64,000 bases of DNA from Eudorina sp. 2006-703-Eu-15. Taxonomy: Eukaryota; Chlorophyta; Chlorophyceae; Chlamydomonadales; Volvocaceae. The notes under the pieces are model-generated. The model ran no database searches, was not told the origin of the DNA, and saw only the letters and a program-made list of their open reading frames with translations. Shown piece by piece: positions 33,031 through 44,553 of the stretch (positions are counted from its first letter, which is position 1; every line of letters begins with the position of its first letter). The position numbers were made by a program, and so were the translations under genes. The stretch covers positions 426,145 through 490,144 of the forward strand of contig BDSI01000032.1 in the NCBI GenBank assembly GCA_003117195.1. The letters run 5' to 3'.

Positions 33031-34582
33031 GCGCTCCGGACAGGCTCCACAAGTGCACCGAAACACTCTCCTGGCCCACACTACCAGGGAACCACCCCGT
33101 TCCTATCAAGCGGGGCACGACAGAGGCAAAGCCCAACACTACATGGCGAGAACGAACAGTCCCAAGTGCGACGCGACTCCCAATACGGTAATGCAGCAGT
33201 GGATAGATGGTTCGAAGCGAGGTAGGTACATACATCACCCATCAAGGGTCGGAATGAGGAAGCCGCCCCACCGATGATGATGAAGGGAACGAACAATCCA
33301 AAGCCTGAAATGTTCGACACCGACTGTACTGCAACTGGTGTGACCACCCATGGCGTGCGCGGCAACCGTGGCGGCGGCAACTGTGGCGGCAACCGCGGCG
33401 GCCCGTGGCGGCGGCAACCTGGCGGCAGCCCATGCCCTGTGGGGCTGTGTGATGGAGCATGAATGCGTAATGGAGTGCAATAATGCGATGTGTACACATA
33501 GATAGGGTGCCTCCAGCCAGCCACACATGCTACCGTATGCATGTAGTTTCATTTGGCTGCCTGCCTGATGTCCTAATTAGGGCTCGGCCGGGGGCGCGGG
33601 CACGGCTAGCCAGCTAGGCAGGGTGCGTGGGTGGAAGCTGTAAGTTGGTGCCCTGAAAGTAAGAGCTAACCGGCTCTCATTGCGCAGTTACCTCTTGAAT
33701 GAATGTATCATCATGGTTATGTATCGTACTGTGGACCTGATGACGACCCGCGGGTCACCGGTACCGCGACCGGCCTCTGATAACCATGCCCGCGGCCTGT
33801 CGCGCAATTTTCGTGCTGGGCTGTTGGTGGTTTCAGTACTCACATTCTGCTTGGCGACCCGATGTATACCCGCCGGGTGTAGCGGCTGGGGTGGTCTTGC
33901 GACGTTAGCTGTATGTACGACCCCCGGGGGCAGCAGAGCCCGTGTCGCGCCGCGGGTCGTCGCTCGCCGAGCGGGCCTGCTGGACATGATGGGCGGCGGC
34001 ACGTTACGTTTGGGGGCTGGACAATCATACATAAGATTAGCGGTGGATGGTTTGGATTGCAGCGCGCAGACGGCGAAGATCAGCAGGACGGAGCAGGACG
34101 GGCGGGGTGCGCCGTGTTCCGCAGAGAGCAATAATGCGCCTACGCTACCCGCCCGCTTACTTGTGGCTCATTGAGTGCCGATCGACGATAGGGCGGCCCC
34201 CCCCGCGTCGTCGGACGTACGCAGGCCATGGAGAGCAGTTCCGGCAATGGGCCTTCGATTACGTTTGCGCGGACAGCCGGTTGACGATGATTGTGGACTT
34301 CGTGGACGAGCAAATGGGTACAGGACATCGATATTGGTGGCGCTTCATTCCGCACATATGTATGCGGCCAGCCAGTTGTGCAGAGAGCGAGTTGACAATA
34401 ACTCTAGGGGTCCCTCTCGTGTTAAACTGGTTCTGCCTCTAGGATCCACCTTGCTAGCTCCCTGGCGAAACTGGTGATCTCGTGCCAGTAGATCGAAGTA
34501 TCGGAAGTGGTAAGTTGATGGCCGAGGTTATGAGTCATTTCATCCAAAACCGGCTGCGGGCACAAAGACATAAACATTACAA

Positions 34583-34777
34583 TCACCGCCGGGTGTACGG
34601 CGCGCGCAGTAATGCCGCACGCATCACATCCGCCCCCAGCCGGCGGTCGGTTCGCAGCAGCTTGCTCGCGCGCGCCACGGCGGTGTTGCCTAGCCCCAAA
34701 CGAGTCCACGGGAGTGCGCCCTCCGGTCCAGAAAGACCGACTCCTTGCCGTCGCACATGCACACTGGTGGGGAGACC
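34583..34777 (-). other. Candidate terminal exon of an unrecognised minus-strand gene
   Basis: Read on the minus strand it starts after CCCCAG and runs 64 codons to TGA with strong GC3 bias: GLPTSVHVRRQGVGLSGPEG, LGNTAVARASKLLRTDRRLG and ADVMRAALLRAPYTRR. I could not find its upstream exons or a family match. It may be a real 3' exon or a gene fragment in transposon-rich DNA. Confidence 0.3.
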
Positions 34778-37700
34778 CTGGGGAACAAGTTGTCAACAGG
34801 TGAAAATCAGGGCCGGCGGACGGAAGGCGGGGAAGGAAATATCAACTACCGGCATACTTGCTACCCCTTTGCAGGTTAAGCGCCTCCTACATGTACACAC
34901 ACCGCCGTTTCTCGAGCGAAGTACTGTCAGTGCAAAGTCGGAGCGCCTGCAGTGCCCAGTGATGAACGTCGTCGTCAACCACGCACTGGGCTCGTCTGCC
35001 CCGTGTACGTCGGGCTGAGCGCCCACCTGCCGGGGGCCACTGCCCACTGCTGCCCGCCCGCCAGTCAACCGACCGGCGGGCGGCTTCGATGATCGCGCAA
35101 TCATATGCCCGTACGGCAGACAGGACGCTGCACAGTACGTTTCCGTACTCCACCTCTGAATGTGCACTGAATGCGCCGCCACATTAACATCAAATCTCAC
35201 TACTCTTTCCCTCCTGACTAACCCGCCCGTGTAAGTCCCTAAATGTACGAATCGCAGCGACTGCTGAGACGCGGCCTCCTGTCCCTCAGCTCAGCTGCAC
35301 ACAATCAACCGCTCGTACGGCAGAGCAGTACATAACCTTGTACGGCACATTGCTGCGGCAATAACTCAAGGCAGGATACTGTTGCCAACACACACACTGT
35401 GTGTTATAAGACAAGTCAGCGCGAAAGCTTTGTCGCACGAGGCCAGCGCGGAAATCTACCCGAACGGCTACGCCGACGAATTTGCTTTCCGGATGTTAGG
35501 CTAACTCAGCCCAACACGCCACGCAAACCCACGCATCGTCGTGCTTCACACGTTGCACCGTGTGCCGCCACGCAATGCACCAAACTACACTCCTTCGCAC
35601 AGCAATAGCTAGGCAACTGAATGTGCGCAATTCGCGATGTTCCTTTTCCCGCTGCCACTCTTCCCGTTTTCTCAACCGTACTACGTAGTCCTTCCGCCCG
35701 TACGTACTACCTCAATTATTGACGTACTCTACTGCCGCCATGCCATCGGTGGAGGGCCCCAGGCAGGTCTGCTTGCGACGCACTCAGTGTGAGGAGGTGG
35801 TGCCTCGCTCCGGTCCGCCCAGGTCCCGGAACTACGCACGGCGGCGGGTCACGTGACCGAGCGACCCGCGGGTACGGTCAGTGTCGGTGCCGACGGACAG
35901 CATGATGAGTTGATGACCGATGGGTCAGCAGCATGTGGCAGAGCCGGGCGGAACGCATGCAAACGAAGGGACCGACGGGACACAGGGGGCAGCGCGAGGC
36001 GCTTCAAGGAAAAAGCACAAATGGAAAGGAAGGGGCAAGGATGACATAGATCCGCAGCAGTCGAAGTCAAAACAGCCCCCAGTCAGCAACCCTACCGCGC
36101 CCATGCATCGACCCGCGTTTGTGCGCCCCCACCAGCCGGGCGGATGGCACTACCCACACGCATCCCTTCATTTGCGGGTGCTGTCGGCGGCCCGCTGTGC
36201 GGATCCCCGGTGTTGTACGCACCTCCTGCTCCTCCCGCTGCCGACGGCCCTCCGCCGCCGCCGCCGCCAAGGACCGCGGCGCCGGTGCGCCCCCCACGCC
36301 CATCTCCGCCGCTGGCACCTCCGACATGGAGACAAGCTCGCGGTCGTCCTGGGCACACGCGCGCACGCATGTGTGTTTAGATAAGAGACCCCCGTGTGTG
36401 TGTGTATATGTACGCCACGTTGGCGACAGGTGCACCAGATTTTATGCATGGGTTTCCGAAACGCGCGACCATTTTTCTCTCGCCCGCAGACATTCATGAA
36501 AGAAAAAGTAGGCGTGCTGCGGGGTCCTGGACTCCTCCCCCTCGAGACGCATCCATCCGCCGCAAGATCCGCCGCGATGAGACCTGTTGCGGCGGCCAAT
36601 CCCCTCACACGGCAAACACGGCAAACCCCGGCACCCGTCGCACCACAGTCTCACCTCTCATCACGCAGGCACGGTGCGTACGTACGGCAACACGCATAAA
36701 CCCACCGGGTCCTTGGGGCCGCGGCGGCGGTCGGGTCCCTCCCTGGGCCCGATGGGCAGGTACGGGTGCGGGTGCGCGGCTGCGGCGCCCATCCCCCGGG
36801 AGGCTCCTCCGGTGGTGCGGCTGTCCGGGCCCGAGGACGTCGCCGGGACACTGCGCGGGTTTGGCGTGTGTGCGAGGGACCATGGAAGGGCAGGGTGTGA
36901 CATGTCACGCCGCAGGCGCTGCCGTACCGTCGTACGGGCAGGACATGTATGCTGTGGGGCGGGGGAGTCGCAGGGCGAGGAACTCGGGCACCCGGCCGAG
37001 ATGATGCACAGGGACGGCGCTGCATCTAATGCGCGCAGGCGGGCCATGTCCGAGGGGCAGTGGTGACTGGTGAGTGCGGGTATGTTGTCGCTGGGGCCGC
37101 TCGCCACCGCAATGTTTGCGACGGTCTGTAAGCCCCCGGTGGTGGACCCTTCCCGGTGGAATGACGGCACATAGGGCAGAAGCTTATGAAGCGGTTCTGT
37201 ACTGTTCTATGACATAAATCTAAGGAATCAATCAAGTCGGCACTATGGAGCGGTGTCGCCGTTGGCCGTCTATTCGGACGCGAACGGCGGCCGAGAGCCG
37301 GAATGGATTGCTTGCGGCCACGCAGCTGCGTCATGCAGGCTCGGAGGATCGTAGCGAAATGTCAAGTGGAGAGAGATTTTCCGATGTTCAGAAACGCCCT
37401 GCGCACTGCGTTAAGACGTAAAACGTCGCGGTCTCGCCGCACTGCGGCGGCGCATCAACGCCCCGCGGGTCGCTCCGTCCAGAAACCATCGCGCGATGCA
37501 CGATCGCGCGCCTGCGCGCGCTCGCGCCCAGCCAGTCCCCCACAACCTCGCTCACGGCCCCGAAGCAGCGAAGATCTTCGCCCACCTGCCGGTCATTGGG
37601 TTGGCCGTGGCGGCGGACATCTGCTCCGCCTGGCTGCTGCGCAGGTCGGAGGCCTCCTGGGAAGGGGGAGCGTCCGTGCCGCTGCTAGACATACATGACG

Positions 37701-38068
37701 ACACCGGAAGCCTCTCGAACTGACGGTGAGGACACTCGACTCGCTTGGTGGGTCGGGGGAAGCTAGGGGTACTCCTTTTCTTTCCGCGGCGCTGCGGATG
37801 CTGTTTGTGAATATGGAGTTGTTGCCCGGCAATCAATTAACTGATGGGTCGCACAGTCGTCCGCCGGGCTGCGCAGCTCTACGTCTCGCCTCGTCTCGTG
37901 GCGATGATGATAGTGATTTATTCATTTGCAGCTGCGCAGGCGCCCGCCCGACCTGGCATTACGTCGGCTCACGTGGCATTACGGCGCGCCACTCTCGGCA
38001 TTGGATCACGTACAGCACACCGAAACAGCATAATAGCAGACCGTAACAGCATAACGTTATGATAACAG

Positions 38069-38150
38069 CAGTGTATGGTGAGGAAGCCTCGGCTGTCGCC
38101 GTTGGCTGTCACCGATGACCCGCGGGGTCCGCTGTAACATCCTTAATAAT
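38069..38150 (-). repeat. Dispersed repeat family C, copy 2 (truncated)
   Basis: The reverse complement of this segment matches 32926-33030 and 42845-42949 from TTATTAAGGATGTTACAGC through CTTCCTCACCATACACTG and then diverges. It is bounded at 38150-38204 by TAATAATAATAACG and a (CATT)n tract, as at the tail of an inserted element. Confidence 0.85.
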
Positions 38151-38157
38151 AATAACG

Positions 38158-38204
38158 TTCATTCATTCATTCTTTCATTCATTCATTCATTCATTCATTC
38201 ATTT
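38158..38204. repeat. (CATT)n microsatellite
   Basis: Eleven or so CATT units with one interruption, abutting the truncated family C copy. Confidence 0.9.
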
Positions 38205-40457
38205 ACATAACAGAAGGGCTATAGCACATCCGTGGATTCGACCGCGCCCATGACTGGTGATCTGACTGGGGCCTTTCCACCTACCTACCTCCGCGAAACA
38301 GATCGACTGCGAGTCCCCGAACGCTCAAAGCACAGCACTCAGCTGCTGTGCGTCATGAACATCATAGTAGGATAATTTTCTAGCGAATCGCTCTTGTAAA
38401 CGTTTGAAAACAACAACGGTTCATGCGCATTCAAGAGGTGGCTCCGCCCTGCTGAGCTGTGCGGTGCTCCGATGTGTTGGTTTTGGCCCGGAGCACAGCG
38501 GCAGCTGCTGTGGGCGTGTGCACAGCGGCATCGGAGGGGGGACCGACCTGAAGCAATGGGTAGATGGGCTGAGGGTTACCATTTCGCGGTAGCGTGTCCC
38601 TAGGACGTCCGACATGCCGGGGAGCCCTACCCCTACTCCGTTTCGTTCGCAGCGCTTGGAACCGCCACCTCGGAGACGACACAAAAGGATCATGTTACTG
38701 TTCTTTTGCCTCGTTGGTTACACCTCCAAGTGCAGCATCCGGCGGCCCTACCCGGCTCTTCCATTCAACTCCCTACTCCCGCACCTCAGAAGCCGATCGC
38801 AGCGACTATGTCCGCCTTAACGACCCAAATGGGGCTGACGACATGCGCGACATGGCCGAGAGCGATCCGCCCCAGTGACGCAAGCCTGCCGCCAGCCGAA
38901 GATGGGACATCTACACGTAGCGAACGTTGACGTCATGTGCGCACCTGCGCCCTCCTGTGAATGAAGGTCGAACGGAATGAGGTCCCCGCGCATAAACGTT
39001 CAGCACCAGCCGCCGCCAGAGACGGGCTGGACACGGCATGAACGTGCGTCATCGCCCCAACCACAGGTGCAACCGTTGCACCGCTGTTGCGTCGATCGCG
39101 TCGATCGGGCCGTGATCGGGCAGCACCGGGAAAGCGGCAGGGTAATGAACCTGGGTGAGTTGCGCCACCGCGGTTGGGCGCAGGAGCACCGCATGCCGTT
39201 TGCCAGGGCGCGCAGCATTCCAACTGGTGTGGATGTGACTTGTGCGGAGTTAAACAGAACTCAGGCAGCTTACCCCCGCCGCCAAGCGTGACGTCCGAAT
39301 GCGTGCACTCATATCATTTGCGGGCCGTGCTTTCACGGTTCACGAGCATGGCCCAACCAGCAGCCTTGCGGCTGCCGTTTCACGAAGCGCTGGAATAGGC
39401 GAGCACGGTGTGACGCACGACACCCGTACGACTGACGAAAACTGTCGACGAACTTGGTCTTCTTGTGATGCATGTGCGCTTTTTCTCAGGAAGCTATGAT
39501 AGCTTGGTTATATGCTAAGTCCGATTAGCCCATGCAGGCCCATGCACCAGGCTTCCCGACCTGTAACCTCGACTTTCACCTCGAATAGCGGCAACAGAAT
39601 CCTATTCGCGAACTGACGCATAGGTAACTTAGTTGCAAATAATGACCATATCATTCAGACGCGTCCCTTAGTCCAGGCCGTGGGTCTGCGCCAGGTCGAC
39701 AGCTGGCGCTTTTCCCAAAGAATCAGGTGCATAGCAAAAAAAATACGATCACTGTTGCGCGGTTACCATATGCGAAGGAGATAATAGGAGCAGGCGCGTC
39801 GGAAAACGAAGCGTGGTGCAGCGGAGCGGAAGCCAACGTTGAAAACAACTCAGCGACCCTGGCTGAGCTCGGTGGTTTTCAGGGACACATCAGGTTGGAT
39901 GAATATGCTGGCGGCCATCGTTCATGTCAACTCCTGAAATTTGGTGTGACCGTAAATAGGAATCCAACAGCAACGCTGATACATTCCTGTCATGCATTCC
40001 TAATCTGGGATGTAACCACACTGTGTGGCATGTTGAGAAGGAAGACCACCTTGTAGCTGTTCGCGGCAGGTTCGCACCTGTTTGCACGGCGTATCGAGAC
40101 CCGTTAGGAAAGGACCCTGTCGAGGCCGTCGGCCGCCGGCCACGTGCATTTATGATGTGGGCTATAAGAAAGCGCAGCCAAAACCTGGTTTGCTTGTAGC
40201 TGTATCTACGGTTGCAGTCTCCGACGGCTTACACCGTACATGGGGTTTTGCAAGCACGAAACCTACAAAAGCCCCGCGCAACACTGCATTACTTTGGTTG
40301 CCTTCAAAATTTTCAACGTAAATTTTATATCAAATTGTAATCTTACTACCTCACGGTTTTCGCCGGATCTCCGCGGAAACTGTTAGCGACCACAGTGGTG
40401 AGCGTCTTGCCCTTGAGGAACAAAGCCCAAGAGTCAAGACTTATTAGCAAGGAGGCA

Positions 40458-41880
40458 ATGGCGAACCTTGACATCGCGATGGCCTGCGGCACCGTCGTCG
40501 TCCCCGTCGCGGCCAGCCACACCGACAATTGCGTCTCGGACCTGACTCCGGTGGGAGGACGGAGCAGCAAGGCTAGGCGTGCACGCGAACGAACAAAAGA
40601 CTGCGTTTATGAATTTGGATTTGTACTTTGCCGTCGGATGACATGGTCAGTCTCGTTGCGTTGATGGCACATGCAGCAGCTTCACTTGGGTCCATGTACT
40701 CTCACTTCCCATCGATGTGTTGTCTAACGTGATGTTCATCATCGCGTCTTTTTCAGCCGTCCCTGCTTTCACGCCCCTCCCTACTCTCCCCCAGGAGGAG
40801 GACGACCTGACGGCGCCGCAACCTTGCGCTGACGTGGAGCTCGTCCCGCCCGAGATGCGGCGCGCCCTCCGCAAGACCGCGCGCGGCCGCGTCCTCAAGG
40901 CCTCCCGGCCGTCGCTGGAGGTGGCCCCGGGCTGGGTGGACATCAGCTGGCAGGCGCTGCTGGACGTCGACATGTCCTTCCTTGCCGCCAGGAACTTCCT
41001 CGAGTGGCGCACGGAGGACCTGCTCCGCGCCAACTTCGAACGGGACTTCAGCCTCAGCTTCCTCCCGCCGGCTGCGGCGCCGCGCGGCGTCAAGTGCGGC
41101 GGTGCGCAGGTGCTCGCGTCCGTCCCTCGGAGGGCGTGTGCCGCCATCCTGATGAGCTGCCCTCGGGCGTCCCTGGCGCTCCCCGAGGGTGATGTGCCGC
41201 GGGAGTTTGACCTGCTGTCCTCCCAGTCCGCGGACGACGACGGCCTGCTCAACCTGTCGTCATGCGCCAGCCCCTGCAGCCCCTGCAACGGCAGCAGCAG
41301 CAGCAGCCGGGTCAGCCCCTGCAGCGGAGGTGGCAGCAGCAGCGGCAGCGGTAGCGGAATGGACGACTCATCCTGCAGCACCAGACCGACGAGCAGCTTC
41401 GCGGAGAGCTGTCAGCAGGTCGTCAGTACAACCCCAGCGGACGGCGCGGGGATCCAAAGCGGCGGCGGCGGCGGCAGCCCTTGTGCGACCTGCCCTAGTG
41501 CTAGCCCCGTCGGCTCGTCGCGCGCCGCCTGCCACACCCGGGTAGGGGCTCACGTCAGCCGCTGCGCCGCTCCCCCCCTGGGGTGGTCGCTGGAGGTGGT
41601 GCGGGGCGCCCTGGCGCCGGAGGACGACTTGCTGGCCGGACCTGAGCCCCAGCTGGGGCCGCTGCCTGAGCTTGAGGATGAGGCTGAGACCAAGCCCAAG
41701 ACCGAGCCTGACACTGCCCCCGAGACCGCGCAGCCGGTGCAGCAGTGCGCACCGCAGCTAGATTCTGACATCGAGCAGCAGCAGCAGCAGCAGCAGCAGC
41801 CGCTTCGCCGTTCGAGCCAGCGGCGTCCTTGGAGGCTGTGGCGGTCGGGTCGTCCTCGGACTGCCCGCCTGCGAGGCTGA
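40458..41880 (+). CDS. Orphan protein, Ser/Gln-rich C-terminal half, function unknown
   Basis: Two exons, 40458-40550 and 40795-41880, phase 0, 392 residues. The donor is CCG|GTGGGA and the acceptor CCCCCAG. I recognise no family. Residues about 40-135 look globular (VELVPPEMRRALRKTARGRV; APGWVDISWQALLDVDMSFL; FLEWRTEDLLRANFERDFSL). From about 170 on it is Ser/Gly/Cys-rich, followed by an acidic block (ELEDEAETKPKTEPDTAPE) and a Gln run encoded by CAG repeats, ending in an Arg-rich tail. GC3 bias is strong in the second exon and good in the first. The first exon is chosen because its frame, donor and ATG fit; the frame is open further upstream, so the start could be elsewhere. It stands alone between two repeat-rich gaps. 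Confidence 0.6.
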
Positions 41881-44553
41881 TGAGGCGCAAGCTGCTGGGG
41901 CAAAAGCCTCCGGCGCAGCGTGCTTGGGAGCTGCACCTACCTGTAGGTTGCCTGGCCGACAGGATGTGGGATGTGGACACCCATTGCTGTGCGCTTCGCG
42001 TGAGTACATGCTTCCGGCGGCACGCGCAGTTCAAGTTCAGCGAGTGGCGGCGGGTGGTGCGTGCACGTGCGGGACGCAACGCGGCCGGTCGGTCGATGAG
42101 CGGTACCCGGGCGCGCTGGGGACTGGGTTGCAGTGTCTCCTACATGCCTCGAGGACCAGGACGCATCGGAGACAAGGTGCTTGCAACCTTGCATCCGTCG
42201 CGATTCGCGAAGCAGTCTGGGTTTTGGAGTATGTTGTGCTCCGGCGCCTGAAACGTGTGTGCATGTGCGCTCCGTGGTAAGGCAGCAACATGCATCTGTG
42301 GAGTAATCTGTTTTTCGGCGCGATGTGAAGCCTCGCAGCTGGGCCTGCGGTAGGCCAGCACCGAGTCGCAAGATTGAGGTGCGCTGCTGCGTGGTGCGGG
42401 GCTGTGAACTGACCGGCGCGACCCTCGGGATGTGGCACATATATATTGCAGGGTTTTACGGCGCTTACTGATTCGCGGCGCTTGTACATTTACAGCGCTT
42501 GTATAAATAGGTAACTTGCACATTTACAGCGTTTTTACACGGTGAGGTGAAGCAAGACCCGGTCGGGACCCGGTCAAGGGGCCGAGGTGGAGCATGCATG
42601 GTCGGGCGAACAATTGCGGTGACGTAACGGGGAGATCTGCAGCCGCCGTATCTTTCCAGGAACGCACGTAACGGCACGGTGGCACGGTGCCCCAGCCACA
42701 GGATGCCCGCCCGCACCCGGCGAGGCCCCTGTCCAGCTAGTGCCCTGGATTTCTGCCTCGCGCTGGCCTTGCGGACGGCCGGGCCGGTGTCATCCACGTG
42801 CGGTCTTGACATCCCGTGTTACTGTATTGACGTTCCGTATTTTTGTTATAAGGATGTTACAGCGGACCCCGCGGGTCATCGGTGACAGCCAACGGCGACA
42901 GCCGAGGCTTCCTCACCATTCACTGCCTAAACGAACGGGCGCCACCATGTATTGTTGCTGGTATTTATACATCATCTCAAACCCAGGTCCGGGATGCCCC
43001 TACACACCCGGGTTCGCATGGGGCTCCACCGCATATGGGTCCTCCCTGGATGTGGGTCCGCATCGCGACACACCCCACGCAGCAACTGCCTAACGTATAT
43101 TCGCGCGTGATGCCTGTGTGGCTGACGTAGCTGCCCCTGTATGTATGTATGCGTCACGGCTATTAGCCACGAGGTTACAGTGGACCGCGCGGGTCATCGG
43201 TACGCGTCACGGCTGCGTTGGGTGCGTGTGCCGGCGGCAGTGTCTCGGATGTGCTAAGCGTGTGTGCAATGCAGGTGTTGTTGTGGTGGGCATGATGACT
43301 CTCTCGCTCCCGACGCCCCGGACGGGTGTGACTGATTTCGAGGGCGAGCCTTGCAAGTTGCAACGTGATTGTGCTTCATGAAACACGCAATCCAGACCAA
43401 GATCTTGGGAGTGACGAACTGTGATGCCGCTGTCATAGGGGCCAGCAATGATGTTTCTCTTTGTACCGTAAGACTGTGCGTTATGTGGTTTCAGTACCTA
43501 GCCAGCCCGCACCGCGCGGCGGGTTAGACACACCGAGGTTGGGCGGTGCTGTGCCCTTGAGAAAATTTGCCACATAGCTGCAACCTACATGGTCTCTCCT
43601 TGTGCACGCTTCGTGCCGCGCTGCGGCCACGAACTGTGCGTGCGTCCTGGTTGTAACCGTTATAAGGTGCGGCTAACCGCTTGTCGTACGGTGATATTTC
43701 GTACTAATTACACACGACCCAAAGCGAGCTCTCTTGCTGGCGCGGATTGTACGACAGGACTGGTTGCTTGTCGCCTATCCGGATGTAGGTCAGGGAAAAG
43801 CGGGTCATTGTGCGGCCCACGTCTGTCGATATTGGGCTGTAACCTCATTCCGTCCAAACCCTGACGTTGAGCCACGGATTATTCCAGTTGGGCAATGTAC
43901 AATATCGTTTGGAGACCACCCTGCAGCGCGACACCTTACTCGACAGCAACGCTTACCAATCCTATGTACCAATGGAACACTCAAAATTGCCGATACGCTT
44001 TGATGTCTGGCAGGAAGTGCTCCGCCTGGGGCCCGGGAGTTGCCTGGTCTTCTAGGAGGAGCTCGCGGTGTCTTCCCAGGTGCGCATGAGGTCTGGCGAA
44101 CGGTCCCAGACATCGGCCGAGAAGTTGGTACGACAAGCTGCCCACGTACGCGCATTCCCGTACAGCGCGGGTTCCTTCGATGAGCAATGCCGGGAGCTGC
44201 CGCTCAGACGAGTGCTCCACCCTTCGCGCTCTGTCGGTGCCGTGCGCTTTTCATGATCATTCGACGCAGTGCAGACTCGAAACGCAAGGATCAACTGCTT
44301 TCAGTTGCCAGTTGGCTCTCCCGCGCTGTTGCCAGCTTTCCACGCGCACGTGGGTGCCGGCCTTGCGGAGTGGAGAGCCGCGGACCGCAGGCCAGAGACC
44401 GCGTTCCCCGTCTTCGCGGCTGACCCCGTCCACACCTCTTCGCGGCTTGCAACTCCGCCCTCCCAGTCACCAGCCTGCCAGCCCGCGCCGCTGGCAGCAA
44501 ATCGCGCTGCCGCACCCGCCGGGGCGTAGTTCTGCAGCGCAGCAGCGGCCATC
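41881..44553. other. Intergenic region between orphan gene and ankyrin gene
   Basis: About 2.7 kb with no supported gene. It contains repeat family C copy 3 (42845-42949); a two-copy direct repeat of TTG(T/C)ACATTTACAGCG at 42483-42535; a TGTA tract at 43138-43150; and a partial family C-like piece (GGTTACAGTGGACCGCGCGG) near 43172-43215. The last few hundred bases are GC-rich and probably 5' UTR and promoter of the ankyrin gene. I see no TATA box. Confidence 0.5.
42845..42949 (+). repeat. Dispersed repeat family C, copy 3
   Basis: Matches 32926-33030 along its whole length, including the terminal GGCGCCACCATG; the sequences diverge immediately after the ATG and before TTATAAGGATG. Both edges are therefore well defined. 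Confidence 0.88.

Larger units (their letters stand above)
30432..40457. other. Ten-kilobase gene-poor, repeat-bearing region
   Basis: After the SET 3' UTR this stretch has no exon chain matching a known family and is visibly more AT-rich and irregular than the genic parts. It holds: repeat family C at 32926-33030 and 38069-38150; a broken coding remnant at 32037-32889 (-); a candidate terminal exon at 34583-34777 (-); a (CATT)n tract at 38158-38204; a G/C-rich CGGCAAC tract at 33358-33430; the palindrome GACCCGCGGGTC at 33745-33756; and clustered CTTGTCGTACA repeats at 31500-31590. I see no reverse transcriptase, transposase or integrase signature, nor long terminal repeats. It is best described as degenerate mobile-element DNA with gene fragments. 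Confidence 0.5.

Noticed and set aside
31954..33225. 423-residue Pro/Ala-rich open frame on the plus strand
   Set aside because: It is the complement of GC-rich minus-strand sequence with better coding bias; composition is that of an antisense shadow and it runs through repeat C.
33736..33775. CTGATGACGACCCGCGGGTC considered as a hammerhead ribozyme core
   Set aside because: The conserved GAAA segment and the third stem are missing.
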